Assembly: GCA_023429825.1 (NCBI GenBank)
Contig: JAEZDC010000035.1
Location: 4,301 to 68,300, forward strand
DNA length: 64,000 bases
Reading direction: 5' to 3'
Source of the DNA: Bacteroidota bacterium
GTDB lineage: Bacteria > Bacteroidota > Bacteroidia > Chitinophagales > Chitinophagaceae
The position numbers and the translations under genes are program-made. The notes under the pieces are model-generated. The model saw nothing but the letters and a program-made list of their open reading frames with translations. It did not search any database and had not been told where the DNA came from. Below are positions 26,776 to 35,509 of the stretch, one piece after another. How positions within the stretch are numbered: the stretch's first letter is position 1; every line of letters starts with the position of its first letter.

Positions 26776-28252
26776 GTACTGTGCTTTTAATATAATGGTG
26801 CATTTGTTTGGCGGCAATATTTCCGGAGATGAGCGCGGGTGGAACACCTGGGCCCGGTACGGTCAACTGCCCCGCATACACTATGTTCTTTATTTTTTTA
26901 TTGATGATCTTAGGCTTCAGAATAGCAGTTTGCCTGAGCGTATTCGCAAGACCATATGCGTTTCCATTATAGGCATTGTAATCATTGATAAAATCAGAAA
27001 CGCAATAACTCTTTTTGAAATCAATATGTGCTGCAAGGTCTTCTTCACCGGTAAGTTTCTCAAGCCTCGCTAACATTATACGGAAATACTTTTCCCGCGT
27101 TGCTTCGTTGTCATCCAGGCCAGGCGCAATAGGCATGAGAAAGAATAGGTTTTCGTGGCCTATAGGTGCTACAGTTGCATCAGTTTGAGAAGGGCAACAT
27201 ATATAGAACAACGGCTTAGAAGGCCATTGTGGATGTTTGTATATTTCCTTGGAATGTTCAAATAAACTTTCTTCAAAAAATAAAGTGTGGTGGTTGATCT
27301 TTATCCGTTTGTTCAACCCTACGTAATAGATAAGGCAGGAAGGAGCGAAGGTCTTTTTCTGCCAATATTCTTCTGTGTAATTTCTTTGTTCAGAGGAAAG
27401 CAGCTTCGATTCGATATGATGATAATCTGCAGCAGCAACAATGCCGTCGAACAGATATTCTTCTTCATCAACAACCAATCCTTGTGCTTTGTTGTTTTTA
27501 ACGACGATCTTAGATACAGTAGTCCCATAATTAAATTTTACTCCCTGTTGTTCAGCGATCTTTACCATTGAGCTGATCACCTTACCAAAGCCACCTTTAG
27601 GATACCATGTTCCAAGTTTTAAACCGGCATAGTTCATCAGGCTATACAAGGCTGGTGTTTCTGAGGGCATAGCCCCCAGAAATAACACGGGAAACTCCAT
27701 TAATGCTGTTAGCTTAGGGTTACTGAAATACTTATTTATGTGGTTTGTAAATGATGTGAATACCTGTAAACGGAAAATGTTTGATAGAACACCTCTGTTA
27801 ACGAATTCCCGCATTGAAAGGCATGGCTTGTACACAAGATCACGGATACCTACTTCATATTTCACTTTAGCTTCCTGCATAAAGTGGTCAAGCTGTAAAG
27901 CACTTCCCGGCTCAATGGATTCGAACAAATTCCGTAATGATGCATAATCTGCAGGAATACTGATACGTTCATTGTTATCGTAAACCACAGTAAACGCAGG
28001 ATCTAAAAGCTGAAGATCATACAGATCTTTTGTGCAATAACCGAAATCACTAAAGAACTTTTCAAACACGTCTGGCATCCAGTACCAACTGGGGCCCATA
28101 TCAAATAGGTAACCTTTTTCTGTAAAGGTTCTTGCTCTGCCCCCTGGCGAATCATTTTTCTCAAAGACTTCCACATCATGGCCCTGCTTTGCTAAATAGC
28201 AAGCTGCACTCAATCCCGAAAAACCGCTTCCGATAACACCTATTTTAGCCAT
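26759..28252 (-). CDS. crtI: Phytoene desaturase
   Basis: The 497-residue FAD enzyme converts phytoene to lycopene in successive dehydrogenations. The dinucleotide fold 'IGVIGSGFSGLSAACYL' is at residues 3-19 with the following 'EVFEKNDSPGGRA' at about 28-40. The C-terminus has the CrtI signature 'VYAGQLTVPGPGVPPALISG' at about 463-482. It is the first structural gene of the pigment operon and has its own promoter-like element overlapping the end of the regulator gene. Length and motifs are complete. Confidence 0.96.
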   Translation of the reverse strand: MAKIGVIGSGFSGLSAACYLAKQGHDVEVFEKNDSPGGRARTFTEKGYLFDMGPSWYWMPDVFEKFFSDFGYCTKDLYDLQLLDPAFTVVYDNNERISIPADYASLRNLFESIEPGSALQLDHFMQEAKVKYEVGIRDLVYKPCLSMREFVNRGVLSNIFRLQVFTSFTNHINKYFSNPKLTALMEFPVLFLGAMPSETPALYSLMNYAGLKLGTWYPKGGFGKVISSMVKIAEQQGVKFNYGTTVSKIVVKNNKAQGLVVDEEEYLFDGIVAAADYHHIESKLLSSEQRNYTEEYWQKKTFAPSCLIYYVGLNKRIKINHHTLFFEESLFEHSKEIYKHPQWPSKPLFYICCPSQTDATVAPIGHENLFFLMPIAPGLDDNEATREKYFRIMLARLEKLTGEEDLAAHIDFKKSYCVSDFINDYNAYNGNAYGLANTLRQTAILKPKIINKKIKNIVYAGQLTVPGPGVPPALISGNIAAKQMHHYIKSTVHEAII

Positions 28253-28281
28253 GTTTAAAAACTATTTTACCAAAATTAAAC
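28253..28281. promoter_or_regulatory. Candidate CarH-type operator in front of crtI
   Basis: Inverted repeat GTTTAAA (28253-28259) and ATTAAAC (28275-28281) with a 15-bp spacer, directly upstream of the crtI start codon. The identical layout precedes the carH-like gene. It overlaps the crtI -7 element. Confidence 0.5.
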
Positions 28282-28298
28282 ATCCATATTCTGCTCAA
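28271..28298 (-). promoter_or_regulatory. Candidate crtI promoter
   Basis: On the minus strand TTG (28296-28298) is followed after 17 nt by TAATTTTG (28271-28278), a good -33/-7 pair. It overlaps the last codons of the regulator gene and gives a leader of about 12 nt. Confidence 0.5.
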
Positions 28299-29157
28299 GT
28301 TCTTCTATTGAACTGATGATCTGAATGTTGCCGGGAACCTTCAGATCAGCGACAACTGATTGGTTAGCTGCAATAAAGATTTTTTTTTGGGGGAATGTAT
28401 ATTTTAGTGAACCCAGGTATTCCTGTTGTTGCTGTTTGGTGTAATTATTTACGAAAAAGGTTATAAGGTGAGTGGCACGCGTTTCTTTTACTGCGTCTGC
28501 AAGAGATCGTTGGGGGACATTACTCCCTAAATAGATAACCTTATGGCCTGCGGACCTTATAAGATATGAGGCGAAGAGCAAACCGATTTCGTGGAACTCA
28601 TCTTCTGGAAGAAAGCACACCCAGGTTTGTTTTGTATTTGAAGATGCAGATAAAGCATCGATAGCGGTGAATATTTTCTGCCTGAACAGGTTCGAGATAA
28701 AATGTTCTTTCGCAGGGGGAATTGTATTGGCAGACCAGAGTATTCCTATTCGCTGTAATACAGGATATATGATTTGCTTATAAGTGCCTGTAATTGTAAA
28801 GCGTAACAGGCAATGAGAAAATACCTTCTCAAATGATACTTCATCAAAACTAAGTGCTGCTGAAACAAGTTGCGTGATATAGTAATCATATGCTTCAGAT
28901 GTTTGTTTATCCGATTCAGATCGCATAAGCTTAAACAGATGCTCATCTTTCATTACACATAGATCAGAAATCCTGTAACCGGCAGTTGAAAGTGTGACGA
29001 TATTTAATAACCTTCGTAATTGCTGATCATCGTAATACCTGGTATTGCCTTCTGACCGATATGGTGTTAACGCATTATAGCGTTGCTCCCAAATGCGGAT
29101 GGTATGGGCCTTAACCCCCGAGAATTGAGCAAGCTGCGAAATGCTGAAATTATTCAT
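28276..29157 (-). CDS. carH: MerR-type cobalamin-binding transcriptional regulator (CarH/LitR-like photoreceptor)
   Basis: This 293-residue regulator has an N-terminal MerR helix-turn-helix ('FSISQLAQFSGVKAHTIRIW' at 4-23, 'GNTRYYDDQQLRRL' at 37-50), a helical bundle with the cap motif W-x9-EH (Trp141, Glu151-His152), and a C-terminal Rossmann B12 domain with ExHxxG (Glu187, His189, Gly192). In characterised CarH proteins the corresponding histidine binds adenosylcobalamin, and light breaks the tetramer and releases DNA, switching on carotenoid genes. Everything needed is present, and it stands immediately upstream of crtI. I infer light-controlled repression of crt genes. The shared inverted repeat before carH and crtI is the likely operator. 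Confidence 0.9.
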   Translation of the reverse strand: MNNFSISQLAQFSGVKAHTIRIWEQRYNALTPYRSEGNTRYYDDQQLRRLLNIVTLSTAGYRISDLCVMKDEHLFKLMRSESDKQTSEAYDYYITQLVSAALSFDEVSFEKVFSHCLLRFTITGTYKQIIYPVLQRIGILWSANTIPPAKEHFISNLFRQKIFTAIDALSASSNTKQTWVCFLPEDEFHEIGLLFASYLIRSAGHKVIYLGSNVPQRSLADAVKETRATHLITFFVNNYTKQQQQEYLGSLKYTFPQKKIFIAANQSVVADLKVPGNIQIISSIEELEQNMDV

Positions 29158-29186
29158 GTTTAAAAAACAAATGTATATATTTAAAC
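29158..29186. promoter_or_regulatory. Candidate CarH-type operator and carH promoter
   Basis: Inverted repeat GTTTAAA (29158-29164) and TTTAAAC (29180-29186), 15-bp spacer, adjoining the start codon of carH. Inside it, on the minus strand, lies TACATTTG (29168-29175), an exact -7 element 10 nt before the ATG. A bound regulator would cover the promoter, so autoregulation is likely, possibly with control of the divergent gene at 29230. Confidence 0.55.
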
Positions 29187-29229
29187 AATCAATTCACTTC
29201 ATTCTAAAGATTAAATTTTATTTTTATTC

Positions 29230-30015
29230 ATGTACAGTCTTCCGGATATATCAAGCCCGATCAACTTTCTTATAACTTCTGCAATAATATTCATGGTTGT
29301 GGTGGGGAGGTATTTCCTGGTAGCAGGGCTGTTTTATGTGGCTTTTTATATATGGCAACCTCGAAAATGGCAATCAAGAAAGATCAGCGCAAGGGAACAT
29401 AGCAGTAAACAATTGCAAACAGAGATAGGATGGAGTATGATCACAGCTTTTATATTCGCTCTCACAGGTGCGTTGGCTGTTCTATTGTGGCAGATGGGTT
29501 GGTTGAAAGTATATATTAATGTTACAGACTATTCAATATGGTGGATGCCTGCGAGTTTTTTTATTGCTATGATACTTCACGAAACTTATTATTATTGGCT
29601 GCACCGGTGGATGCACATGCCAAAGGTTTTCAGGTTACTGCACAAAGTGCATCATGATAGCAACATCACTTCGCCCTGGACGGCGTTTTCTTTTCACCCG
29701 TTTGAAGGTGTGCTCCAGGCAATTTTTTTACCTGCATTACTATTGATCCTTCCTATGCATTTGTATGTATTGATCCTACAACTTACTTTAATGACTTTCA
29801 GCAGTGTGATCAATCACCTCGATATTGAGATCTATCCTAAAAAATTCAATCGCCATTTTATTGGACGTTGGCTGATCGGCGCCACACATCATTCACTTCA
29901 TCACAAACAGTTCAGGTATAACTATGGATTGTATTTCACTTTCTGGGATAAGTGGAAACGTACAGAGAGTCCTCTTTATAACGACACATTCGAGTCAAAA
30001 ACGAATGCAGAATAA
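29230..30015 (+). CDS. Sterol desaturase / fatty acid hydroxylase superfamily protein
   Basis: A 261-residue membrane protein with four helices and the eight-histidine di-iron signature of this superfamily: 'HETYYYWLHRWMH' (about 118-130), 'LHKVHHDSN' (about 137-145), 'SFHPFEG' and 'THHSLHHKQF' (about 220-229). The reaction is an O2-dependent hydroxylation or desaturation of a lipid. Being divergent from carH with 72 bp between, it may belong to the light-regulated carotenoid set, for example as a modifier of the ring or of membrane lipids, but the substrate cannot be deduced. Confidence 0.85.
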   Translation: MYSLPDISSPINFLITSAIIFMVVVGRYFLVAGLFYVAFYIWQPRKWQSRKISAREHSSKQLQTEIGWSMITAFIFALTGALAVLLWQMGWLKVYINVTDYSIWWMPASFFIAMILHETYYYWLHRWMHMPKVFRLLHKVHHDSNITSPWTAFSFHPFEGVLQAIFLPALLLILPMHLYVLILQLTLMTFSSVINHLDIEIYPKKFNRHFIGRWLIGATHHSLHHKQFRYNYGLYFTFWDKWKRTESPLYNDTFESKTNAE

Positions 30016-30036
30016 GATCATTGATCGGGGCTATTG

Positions 30037-30381
30037 CTAACTCTGCCTCAGTTCTGTTATAAATTCTTTGATCGATCTCATCTGTTCCGGTGATAATTTT
30101 TTTAGTTCTTCGGATAGATTTAACTCAACTGCCCGCAGCTTTTGCAATGGATGATCTTCTGATACGGCAATATCATCTTCCGGCACCCATTTAAACAGGT
30201 CGTCAATCGTACAATGCAGAGCCAGGCAAAGTTTTTCCAGGTGTTTTGTATGGATCTTATCAATTAGGCCATTTACCAACCGGCTGGCAGTGTGATGCGC
30301 AATACCATGCTTCATCAGATAAGCGGTGTGGCGCTCTATTCCTTTATTGAACATGAGTTGCTGAAGGTTGAGTTTGAGCAT
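30037..30381 (-). CDS. Cro/C1-type helix-turn-helix regulator
   Basis: A 114-residue protein with an N-terminal XRE-like HTH. The helix pair is seen in 'YLMKHGIAHHTASRLVNGLI' (about 21-40) followed by 'IHTKHLEKLCLALHCTIDDLF' (about 43-63), where 'CTIDDLFKW' is the family ending. The C-terminal 40 residues form a helix ('LSEELKKLSPEQMRSIKEFI') likely for dimerisation. Targets are unknown. It converges with the desaturase-like gene. Similar single-gene regulators are frequent in Bacteroidota. Confidence 0.85.
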   Translation of the reverse strand: MLKLNLQQLMFNKGIERHTAYLMKHGIAHHTASRLVNGLIDKIHTKHLEKLCLALHCTIDDLFKWVPEDDIAVSEDHPLQKLRAVELNLSEELKKLSPEQMRSIKEFITELRQS

Positions 30382-30566
30382 ATAGGGTTATTTTGTTTGA
30401 AAGATTGCGATGTGTGCAATAACTATTTTAAAGAACGTACTAAACTGCAGAATGTGTATATAGAAGCTGCTAAAGCAAGCATTAAATATTCAGCGTTGAG
30501 CATGTAAATAATTAATGTGAGCACCATATCAATTAAAGGGTGTTTATTTTATGTCAATGCGGGAAT

Positions 30567-30682
30567 TAAAACTGCTAAAGGGTAAATAAAAAGCTTCGAA
30601 GCGTGCACAAAACATAGGGAAGTGTGCATAACCTGAACCAATGCAGGCACAGAGAAACGCAAGTAGGGTATAAGAAGGGGCA
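30567..30682. repeat. Degenerate tandem array C, 21-bp period, about 5 units
   Basis: AAAG/GAAG-like elements at 30577, 30598 and 30619, and weaker matches at 30640 and 30661, keep 21-bp spacing. The best units read TTCGAAGCGTGCACAAAA and AGGGAAGTGTGCATAA, matching array A in orientation and sequence. It occupies the gap between the HTH regulator gene and the SDR gene. The preceding 30382-30566 shows nothing else. Confidence 0.6.
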
Positions 30683-30711
30683 AAAATAAACGGGATTTAG
30701 TAACCTTGCAG

Positions 30712-31473
30712 ATGAACAAGATCGTACTGATTACCGGGGCTACATCCGGTTTTGGAAAAGCTACCGCTGAAAAATTTGCATCTCACAAATGGAATTGTAT
30801 TGTAACAGGTAGAAGATCGGAACGCCTGCATGAGCTGGCAGAGGAGTTAAGAAGCAAGTATGATGTGAGGGTATTATCACTTGTATTCGATGTTCGTGAT
30901 AAAGCGGAGGTGTTCACGCAACTGGGTAACCTTCCTGCTGAATGGAAAGATGTTGATATACTTGTAAACAATGCGGGTCTTGCGCTGGGCCGTGATAGTT
31001 TTGAAAATGCGAGCATTGAAGATTGGGATACGATGTTCGATACGAACGTAAAAGGACTGTACTACGTTACAAAAGCAGTTTTACCCAATATGATTGAAAG
31101 GAAGCAGGGACATATCATCAATCTTGGATCAACTGCTGCGAAGGAAGTGTACAAAGATGGAAATGGATACTGTGCCAGCAAGCATGCGGTGGATGCTTTT
31201 AGTAAAGCGATGCGAACTGATCTGCTGCCATACAGTATAAAAGTTACCAATGTTAATCCTGGTGCTGCTGAAACAGAATTTTCTATAGTGCGTTTTAAAG
31301 GTGATGAAGCAAAAGCGAAAGCTGCATACAATGGATATACACCACTATATGCTGAAGATGTGGCAGATACTATTTATTACTGTGCTACTTTGCCTGCTCA
31401 TGTATGTATCAATGATCTTGTAATGACCTGCACTGCACAGGCAAATAATTTTTATTTCCATAAAGAAGTATAA
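30712..31473 (+). CDS. SDR-family NAD(P)-dependent oxidoreductase (YdfG-like)
   Basis: From the ATG at 30712 the protein has 253 residues. It has the classical short-chain dehydrogenase features: cofactor loop 'TGATSGFG' at 8-15, 'NNAGLALG' near 85-92, catalytic Ser in 'INLGSTAA' and Tyr/Lys in 'YCASKHAV'. The arginines after strand 2 ('TGRRSERL') favour NADPH. The closest recognisable group is YdfG (3-hydroxy acid or serine dehydrogenase), based on 'NPGAAETEFSIVRFKGDEAK' near the C-terminus. The exact substrate is uncertain. It is single and ends at a strong terminator. Confidence 0.9.
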   Translation: MNKIVLITGATSGFGKATAEKFASHKWNCIVTGRRSERLHELAEELRSKYDVRVLSLVFDVRDKAEVFTQLGNLPAEWKDVDILVNNAGLALGRDSFENASIEDWDTMFDTNVKGLYYVTKAVLPNMIERKQGHIINLGSTAAKEVYKDGNGYCASKHAVDAFSKAMRTDLLPYSIKVTNVNPGAAETEFSIVRFKGDEAKAKAAYNGYTPLYAEDVADTIYYCATLPAHVCINDLVMTCTAQANNFYFHKEV

Positions 31474-31492
31474 AACATCACATTGTTAAACT

Positions 31493-31528
31493 AAAATTCC
31501 AAACTCAAAAGAGTTTGGAATTTTTTTA
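31493..31528. terminator. Bidirectional rho-independent terminator
   Basis: Perfect stem AAAATTCCAAACTC/GAGTTTGGAATTTT with an AAAA loop and T run, between the converging SDR gene and the type B T9SS gene. Confidence 0.87.
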
Positions 31529-31542
31529 TTGAAGAAAGTAGA

Positions 31543-34161
31543 TCATCTTATCAACACAATCGTCCCTTTCCTCGTTACTTTATTACCTGAATAATCTATG
31601 GCTTGTGCAGAATATACAAATGTGCCTGAAGGTTGATCGATACCGCTGAGTTTTCCATTCCATCCCTGGCCGATCACACTGGTCTGATATACCAGTTGTC
31701 CCCAACGGTTGTAAATGCGGAAGTAATCAAGCTGCTGCATACCGACCAATATCGGTTTTAAGTTATCATTCTTACCATCATTGTTAGGAGTAAAACCTGA
31801 AGGAACGAATATCTCAGGGCCCGTTTTGAAGACTTTCACTTTAATATCATCTGTATCAAAACAACCGTTCGCATCGCTGGCTCTTACAACATATGTAACG
31901 CTGTCATAGCTTGCATTCAACGTCACGATTGGATTAGGAATGGTAGAACTGCTCATTCCAAATGTCGGAGACCATAAATAGTTTGTCGCACCAGTTGCAT
32001 TCAATTGTAATGGTTGATTAGCTACTACGATGGTATCATTTCCTGCGAAAGCATGTATTTCAGGAATCACGGTAACTGTAACAGTATCGGATTTTGGTAA
32101 AGGACAAATTCCCTGGCTGTATGCAGTGAAAATATAATTAGTAGTTGCTGTGGGTGCTGCCTGCGGGGTTAGTGAAGTAGAATTGATGAGTGTGCTCACC
32201 GGCGACCAGGTGAATGATGTACCCGTATAGTTGGCGTTGAGTGTGACACGGTCACCGAAACAGATCGTTTCATCATCTCCTGCATTTGCAATTGGATATG
32301 GAGCAGTACGGATAAGAATTGAATCTCTTGCCTGGCATTTACCCAAATTTGCTGTGACATAATATCGAATACTATCGAGTAAAGGAGAAGCCTTAGGATA
32401 CTTCACCGTAGTACTGCTTAAACCCGTTGCCGGCGTCCATATATAACTCAATGCATGACTGGTGGTGTTGAGGATAATACTATCCGTTCGGCAGATACCC
32501 GTATCCTGGCCAAGTTCTACTGCAATGAAATCAAGTACGTTGACGGTGATCGTATCCTGTTTGATACATCCATTCTCATTTAATGTAACGATGTATTGCG
32601 TTGTATCTTTTGGATATACCAAAGGCGTAGCGGTGTTAGGATTAATGATATTGTAATTCGGCGTCCAGGTGAAGATGCCGTTGCCCTGGCCAATCAGTTG
32701 TAAAGTATCGATGCTGCAAATGAGCGTATCCCTGAATGGCAGATTGAGTATTGGATTATCTCTGACAGTTACAGGCTTTATTAAAGTATCGATACAACCT
32801 TTGCTATTAGTAACGATTAGTTGAACGTTCATTATGCCAGAGCTGGGATATTGATATGATGGATTCTTTACGAGGCTTGTGTCAGCATTCGTAGTAAGAT
32901 CACCGAAGTTCCATTTCCACGTATCTACAATACCATAAGCGGTAACGGTTGCATCTGTGAATTGGAAAGGGCTTTGAAAGCATGCACCTGAAACGTTGAA
33001 GTTGGGGGTGAAGCCGGGGTAAACAGACATGACCGTGGTTGCTGAATCCTGGCATGCGCCTGTAGTAACGGTCAGTTTTATCGTAAATCTTCCTGTATCG
33101 GAGAACGTGTGTGTTGGGGCAGGCTGTGTTGAAGTATTGTTTGCGCCGCTACCCGGATCGCCGAAATTCCATAAGTAACCTGTTATTCCTGAAGAACTGG
33201 ATTCGTTTTGAAAATTCCACGAAAAACCATCACAGGTAATATATGAAGGAGCTAATTCTGCAGCGGTAGATGTACAATCTCCAACCTTGATGATAAAATC
33301 TTTTCTATGCTCATTTATTTTCACGCCGTTTCTCCACTCTTCAACTGTAACGCAAATCACATAACGATTCGGTGCCGCAGGTGCAATACCACTGATGATA
33401 CCCGTTTGTGAATTGATCGTTACTCCGGGGCCTAAAGGTTGTGTTCCGCTATAAGGATTCAGATATGTTAAGATGGGTAAAGATAGAGTAGGAGGTGGTG
33501 GTGGATTTGGATTGGCATTGGTTCCGGTAGTGCCGTCATAAGCAGGTGAAAAATAATACACCAATGAATCGCCATTTGCATCAGTAGCGCTAAAGTCTAA
33601 TGTAAACGAAGTGTTTTTACAAATCGTGGAAGTATCTCTTGTTACAAATTGTGGGCTGCTATTCTGCCCCGTTGGAAGTGAAGTCGTTCCTGGTATCTTG
33701 GTTACAAAGGTAGCTCCAACAAAAGTGCCGGTAACATTTTCCAATGTGGTTCTTGTATAACGTATCCATGATAAAGTGTATCCATCCGCGCTATTTGGCA
33801 GATCAATCGTTCCGGTAAAAGTTCCGATCTGATAACACAGGCTCACGAAGGGATTTAAGCAGGGATTTGCACCATTCGTATTTTGAATAGTTGCAATAGG
33901 ACCTGACAAGGGCAGTGAAAGTGTGGTAAAAAGATTTAAACCAGCGCTATGATAAATTCCGATGTTAACTGTTTCAGCGCTTAACGCCTGACCCACAGAT
34001 TCACATTCTCTGAAAAGCCTCATTGTAATAGTATACTTGCTGGTATTAGGGGCAACGCCTGGTCCCTGGTAAGTATATGTTAACTCACCCGCGGCGATGT
34101 GCGTGGCATAAGAAGATAAGGTGATGCAGATCAATGTAGCAATCAGTACAATTCTTTTCAT
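31543..34161 (-). CDS. Large surface protein with PKD domains and T9SS type B (gliding-motility) C-terminal domain
   Basis: From the ATG at 34161 the protein has 872 residues. It comprises a signal peptide (to about 18), an N-terminal beta domain containing 'HIAAGELTYTYQGPG', at least two PKD-like domains ('GYLWNFGDPGSGAN', 'DTWKWNFGDLTTNAD'), four further Ig-like repeats each built as 'Y-W-T/S-P' ('FTWTPNYNI', 'YIWTPATGLSS', 'FTWSPVSTL', 'YLWSPTFGMSS'), and the C-terminal CHU_C/type B domain 'IFVPSGFTPNNDGKNDNL' to 'GTIVLIR'. It should be secreted through T9SS and held at the surface; adhesion is likely. A longer N-terminus (to 34233) would precede the signal peptide and was rejected. Confidence 0.92.
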   Translation of the reverse strand: MKRIVLIATLICITLSSYATHIAAGELTYTYQGPGVAPNTSKYTITMRLFRECESVGQALSAETVNIGIYHSAGLNLFTTLSLPLSGPIATIQNTNGANPCLNPFVSLCYQIGTFTGTIDLPNSADGYTLSWIRYTRTTLENVTGTFVGATFVTKIPGTTSLPTGQNSSPQFVTRDTSTICKNTSFTLDFSATDANGDSLVYYFSPAYDGTTGTNANPNPPPPPTLSLPILTYLNPYSGTQPLGPGVTINSQTGIISGIAPAAPNRYVICVTVEEWRNGVKINEHRKDFIIKVGDCTSTAAELAPSYITCDGFSWNFQNESSSSGITGYLWNFGDPGSGANNTSTQPAPTHTFSDTGRFTIKLTVTTGACQDSATTVMSVYPGFTPNFNVSGACFQSPFQFTDATVTAYGIVDTWKWNFGDLTTNADTSLVKNPSYQYPSSGIMNVQLIVTNSKGCIDTLIKPVTVRDNPILNLPFRDTLICSIDTLQLIGQGNGIFTWTPNYNIINPNTATPLVYPKDTTQYIVTLNENGCIKQDTITVNVLDFIAVELGQDTGICRTDSIILNTTSHALSYIWTPATGLSSTTVKYPKASPLLDSIRYYVTANLGKCQARDSILIRTAPYPIANAGDDETICFGDRVTLNANYTGTSFTWSPVSTLINSTSLTPQAAPTATTNYIFTAYSQGICPLPKSDTVTVTVIPEIHAFAGNDTIVVANQPLQLNATGATNYLWSPTFGMSSSTIPNPIVTLNASYDSVTYVVRASDANGCFDTDDIKVKVFKTGPEIFVPSGFTPNNDGKNDNLKPILVGMQQLDYFRIYNRWGQLVYQTSVIGQGWNGKLSGIDQPSGTFVYSAQAIDYSGNKVTRKGTIVLIR

Positions 34162-34311
34162 GTAATCTATCCTTTCAGCAGGGTATTGAATAAGGCGTGA
34201 ATGTACTAAGTTCCCTAATCCATTCACAATCATTTAACGGCTTTACAACACTTGATTAAGAGTGAGATAAAGTACAATTCGCTGCCTTGTGTAAGCAGAA
34301 AGATAAATGAA

Positions 34312-35487
34312 TTACTTATCTGTGACTTCTACAATGAGGAATTTCAGGTAGTTAGTGTTTTCCATGCCCCAAACGATCGGGTGATCACTGCTTTGTGTAT
34401 TAAAGATTACCTGCCTGAGTTTTTTGCGGGCATCTTTGGCTGCCATCTCTATGATCTCTAAAAATAATTCAGGTTGTACCAGGTTAGTACAGCTGCTGGT
34501 GACAAGAAAGCCACCGTTCTTTAATAACCTCATTCCCCGCAGGTTGATCTCTTTGTACCCTGTGATCGCTTTTTGAATATTCTCCCTGCTTTTTGTAAAT
34601 GCCGGAGGGTCAAGCATCACCACATCATATTTCCTTCCTTCCTTCACCCAAAGCTTTAAAACATCAAAGGCATTCATTGCTTCAAACTTCACAACGTTTT
34701 CAAGGCTATTCAATGCAGCGTTGCGATTAGCCTGCGCTACTGCATTCTCCGAGATATCCAAACCAAGCACAGACTTAGCTCCATAGTGTGCAGCATGAAT
34801 CTCGAATGTGCCGGTATAGGTGAATGCACCCAATACATCCGCACCTTTCACTATATGCTGAATAGCCCTGCGATTGTCTTGTTGATCGAGAAAATAACCT
34901 GTCTTTTGGCCGTTCTCAATATCCACATGAAACTTCAAACCATTTTCATTGATGATAATATTCGTGTCGAAAGGTTCTGATAAAAAAGCCTTTTGTTGCG
35001 GCAAGCCTTCCAGTTCTCTTACAGGCACATCGTTTCTTTCATAGATGCCTTTAGGATTGAATATCTGCTGTAGTGCTTTTACAATGGCAGGCTTCCAGAT
35101 ATCTATCCCGTAGGCTAGTGTTTGTATAACAAAGTAGTCGTTGAACTTATCGATGATGAGCGCAGGCATTTGATCTGCTTCACCAAAGATCAGCCTGCAA
35201 TTTTCTATATAGCCGAGTTTTTGACGGTACTGCCAGGCCTGTAATATCCTGTTGTAAAAGAATTGTTCTTTGATATCTTCTTTACTTCTCGTAAGTAAAC
35301 GAACGATGATCTGTGATTTCGGATTGATGTAACCTCTGCCGCAAAATTTTTCATCTGCATAAAACACATCCACGATCTCCCCGGCGGTTATCTCGCCATC
35401 TATCTTATTTACTTCGTTGGCAAATATCCAGGGATGTCCGTTTGCTATTCTGGGTGCAATTTTTTTCTTTAGATACACTTTCGTCAT
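34312..35487 (-). CDS. Class I SAM-dependent rRNA methyltransferase (RlmI-like)
   Basis: From the ATG at 35487 the protein has 391 residues: an N-terminal PUA domain ('VYLKKKIAPRIANGHPWIFA', about 4-23, to about 80), a linker EEHEE-like domain, and a Rossmann methyltransferase with 'DVLGAFTYTGTFEIHAA' (motif I, about 216-232), 'VLGLDISENAV' and 'VVMLDPPAFTKS' (motif IV, about 290-301), followed by 'LVTSSCTNL'. This is the arrangement of RlmI, which makes 5-methylcytosine in 23S rRNA. The catalytic cysteine equivalent is in 'TSSCTNL'. A TATCTTTG element ends only 4 nt before the ATG, and extending the start would run through that element. Confidence 0.9.
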   Translation of the reverse strand: MTKVYLKKKIAPRIANGHPWIFANEVNKIDGEITAGEIVDVFYADEKFCGRGYINPKSQIIVRLLTRSKEDIKEQFFYNRILQAWQYRQKLGYIENCRLIFGEADQMPALIIDKFNDYFVIQTLAYGIDIWKPAIVKALQQIFNPKGIYERNDVPVRELEGLPQQKAFLSEPFDTNIIINENGLKFHVDIENGQKTGYFLDQQDNRRAIQHIVKGADVLGAFTYTGTFEIHAAHYGAKSVLGLDISENAVAQANRNAALNSLENVVKFEAMNAFDVLKLWVKEGRKYDVVMLDPPAFTKSRENIQKAITGYKEINLRGMRLLKNGGFLVTSSCTNLVQPELFLEIIEMAAKDARKKLRQVIFNTQSSDHPIVWGMENTNYLKFLIVEVTDK

Positions 35488-35491
35488 GGTG

Positions 35492-35499
35492 CAAAGATA
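35492..35499 (-). promoter_or_regulatory. -7 element TATCTTTG for the RlmI-like gene
   Basis: Exact TAnnTTTG, 4 nt before the ATG at 35487; use would give a leaderless message. No good -33 element. Confidence 0.4.
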
Positions 35500-35509
35500 A
35501 TTGTGCGTA

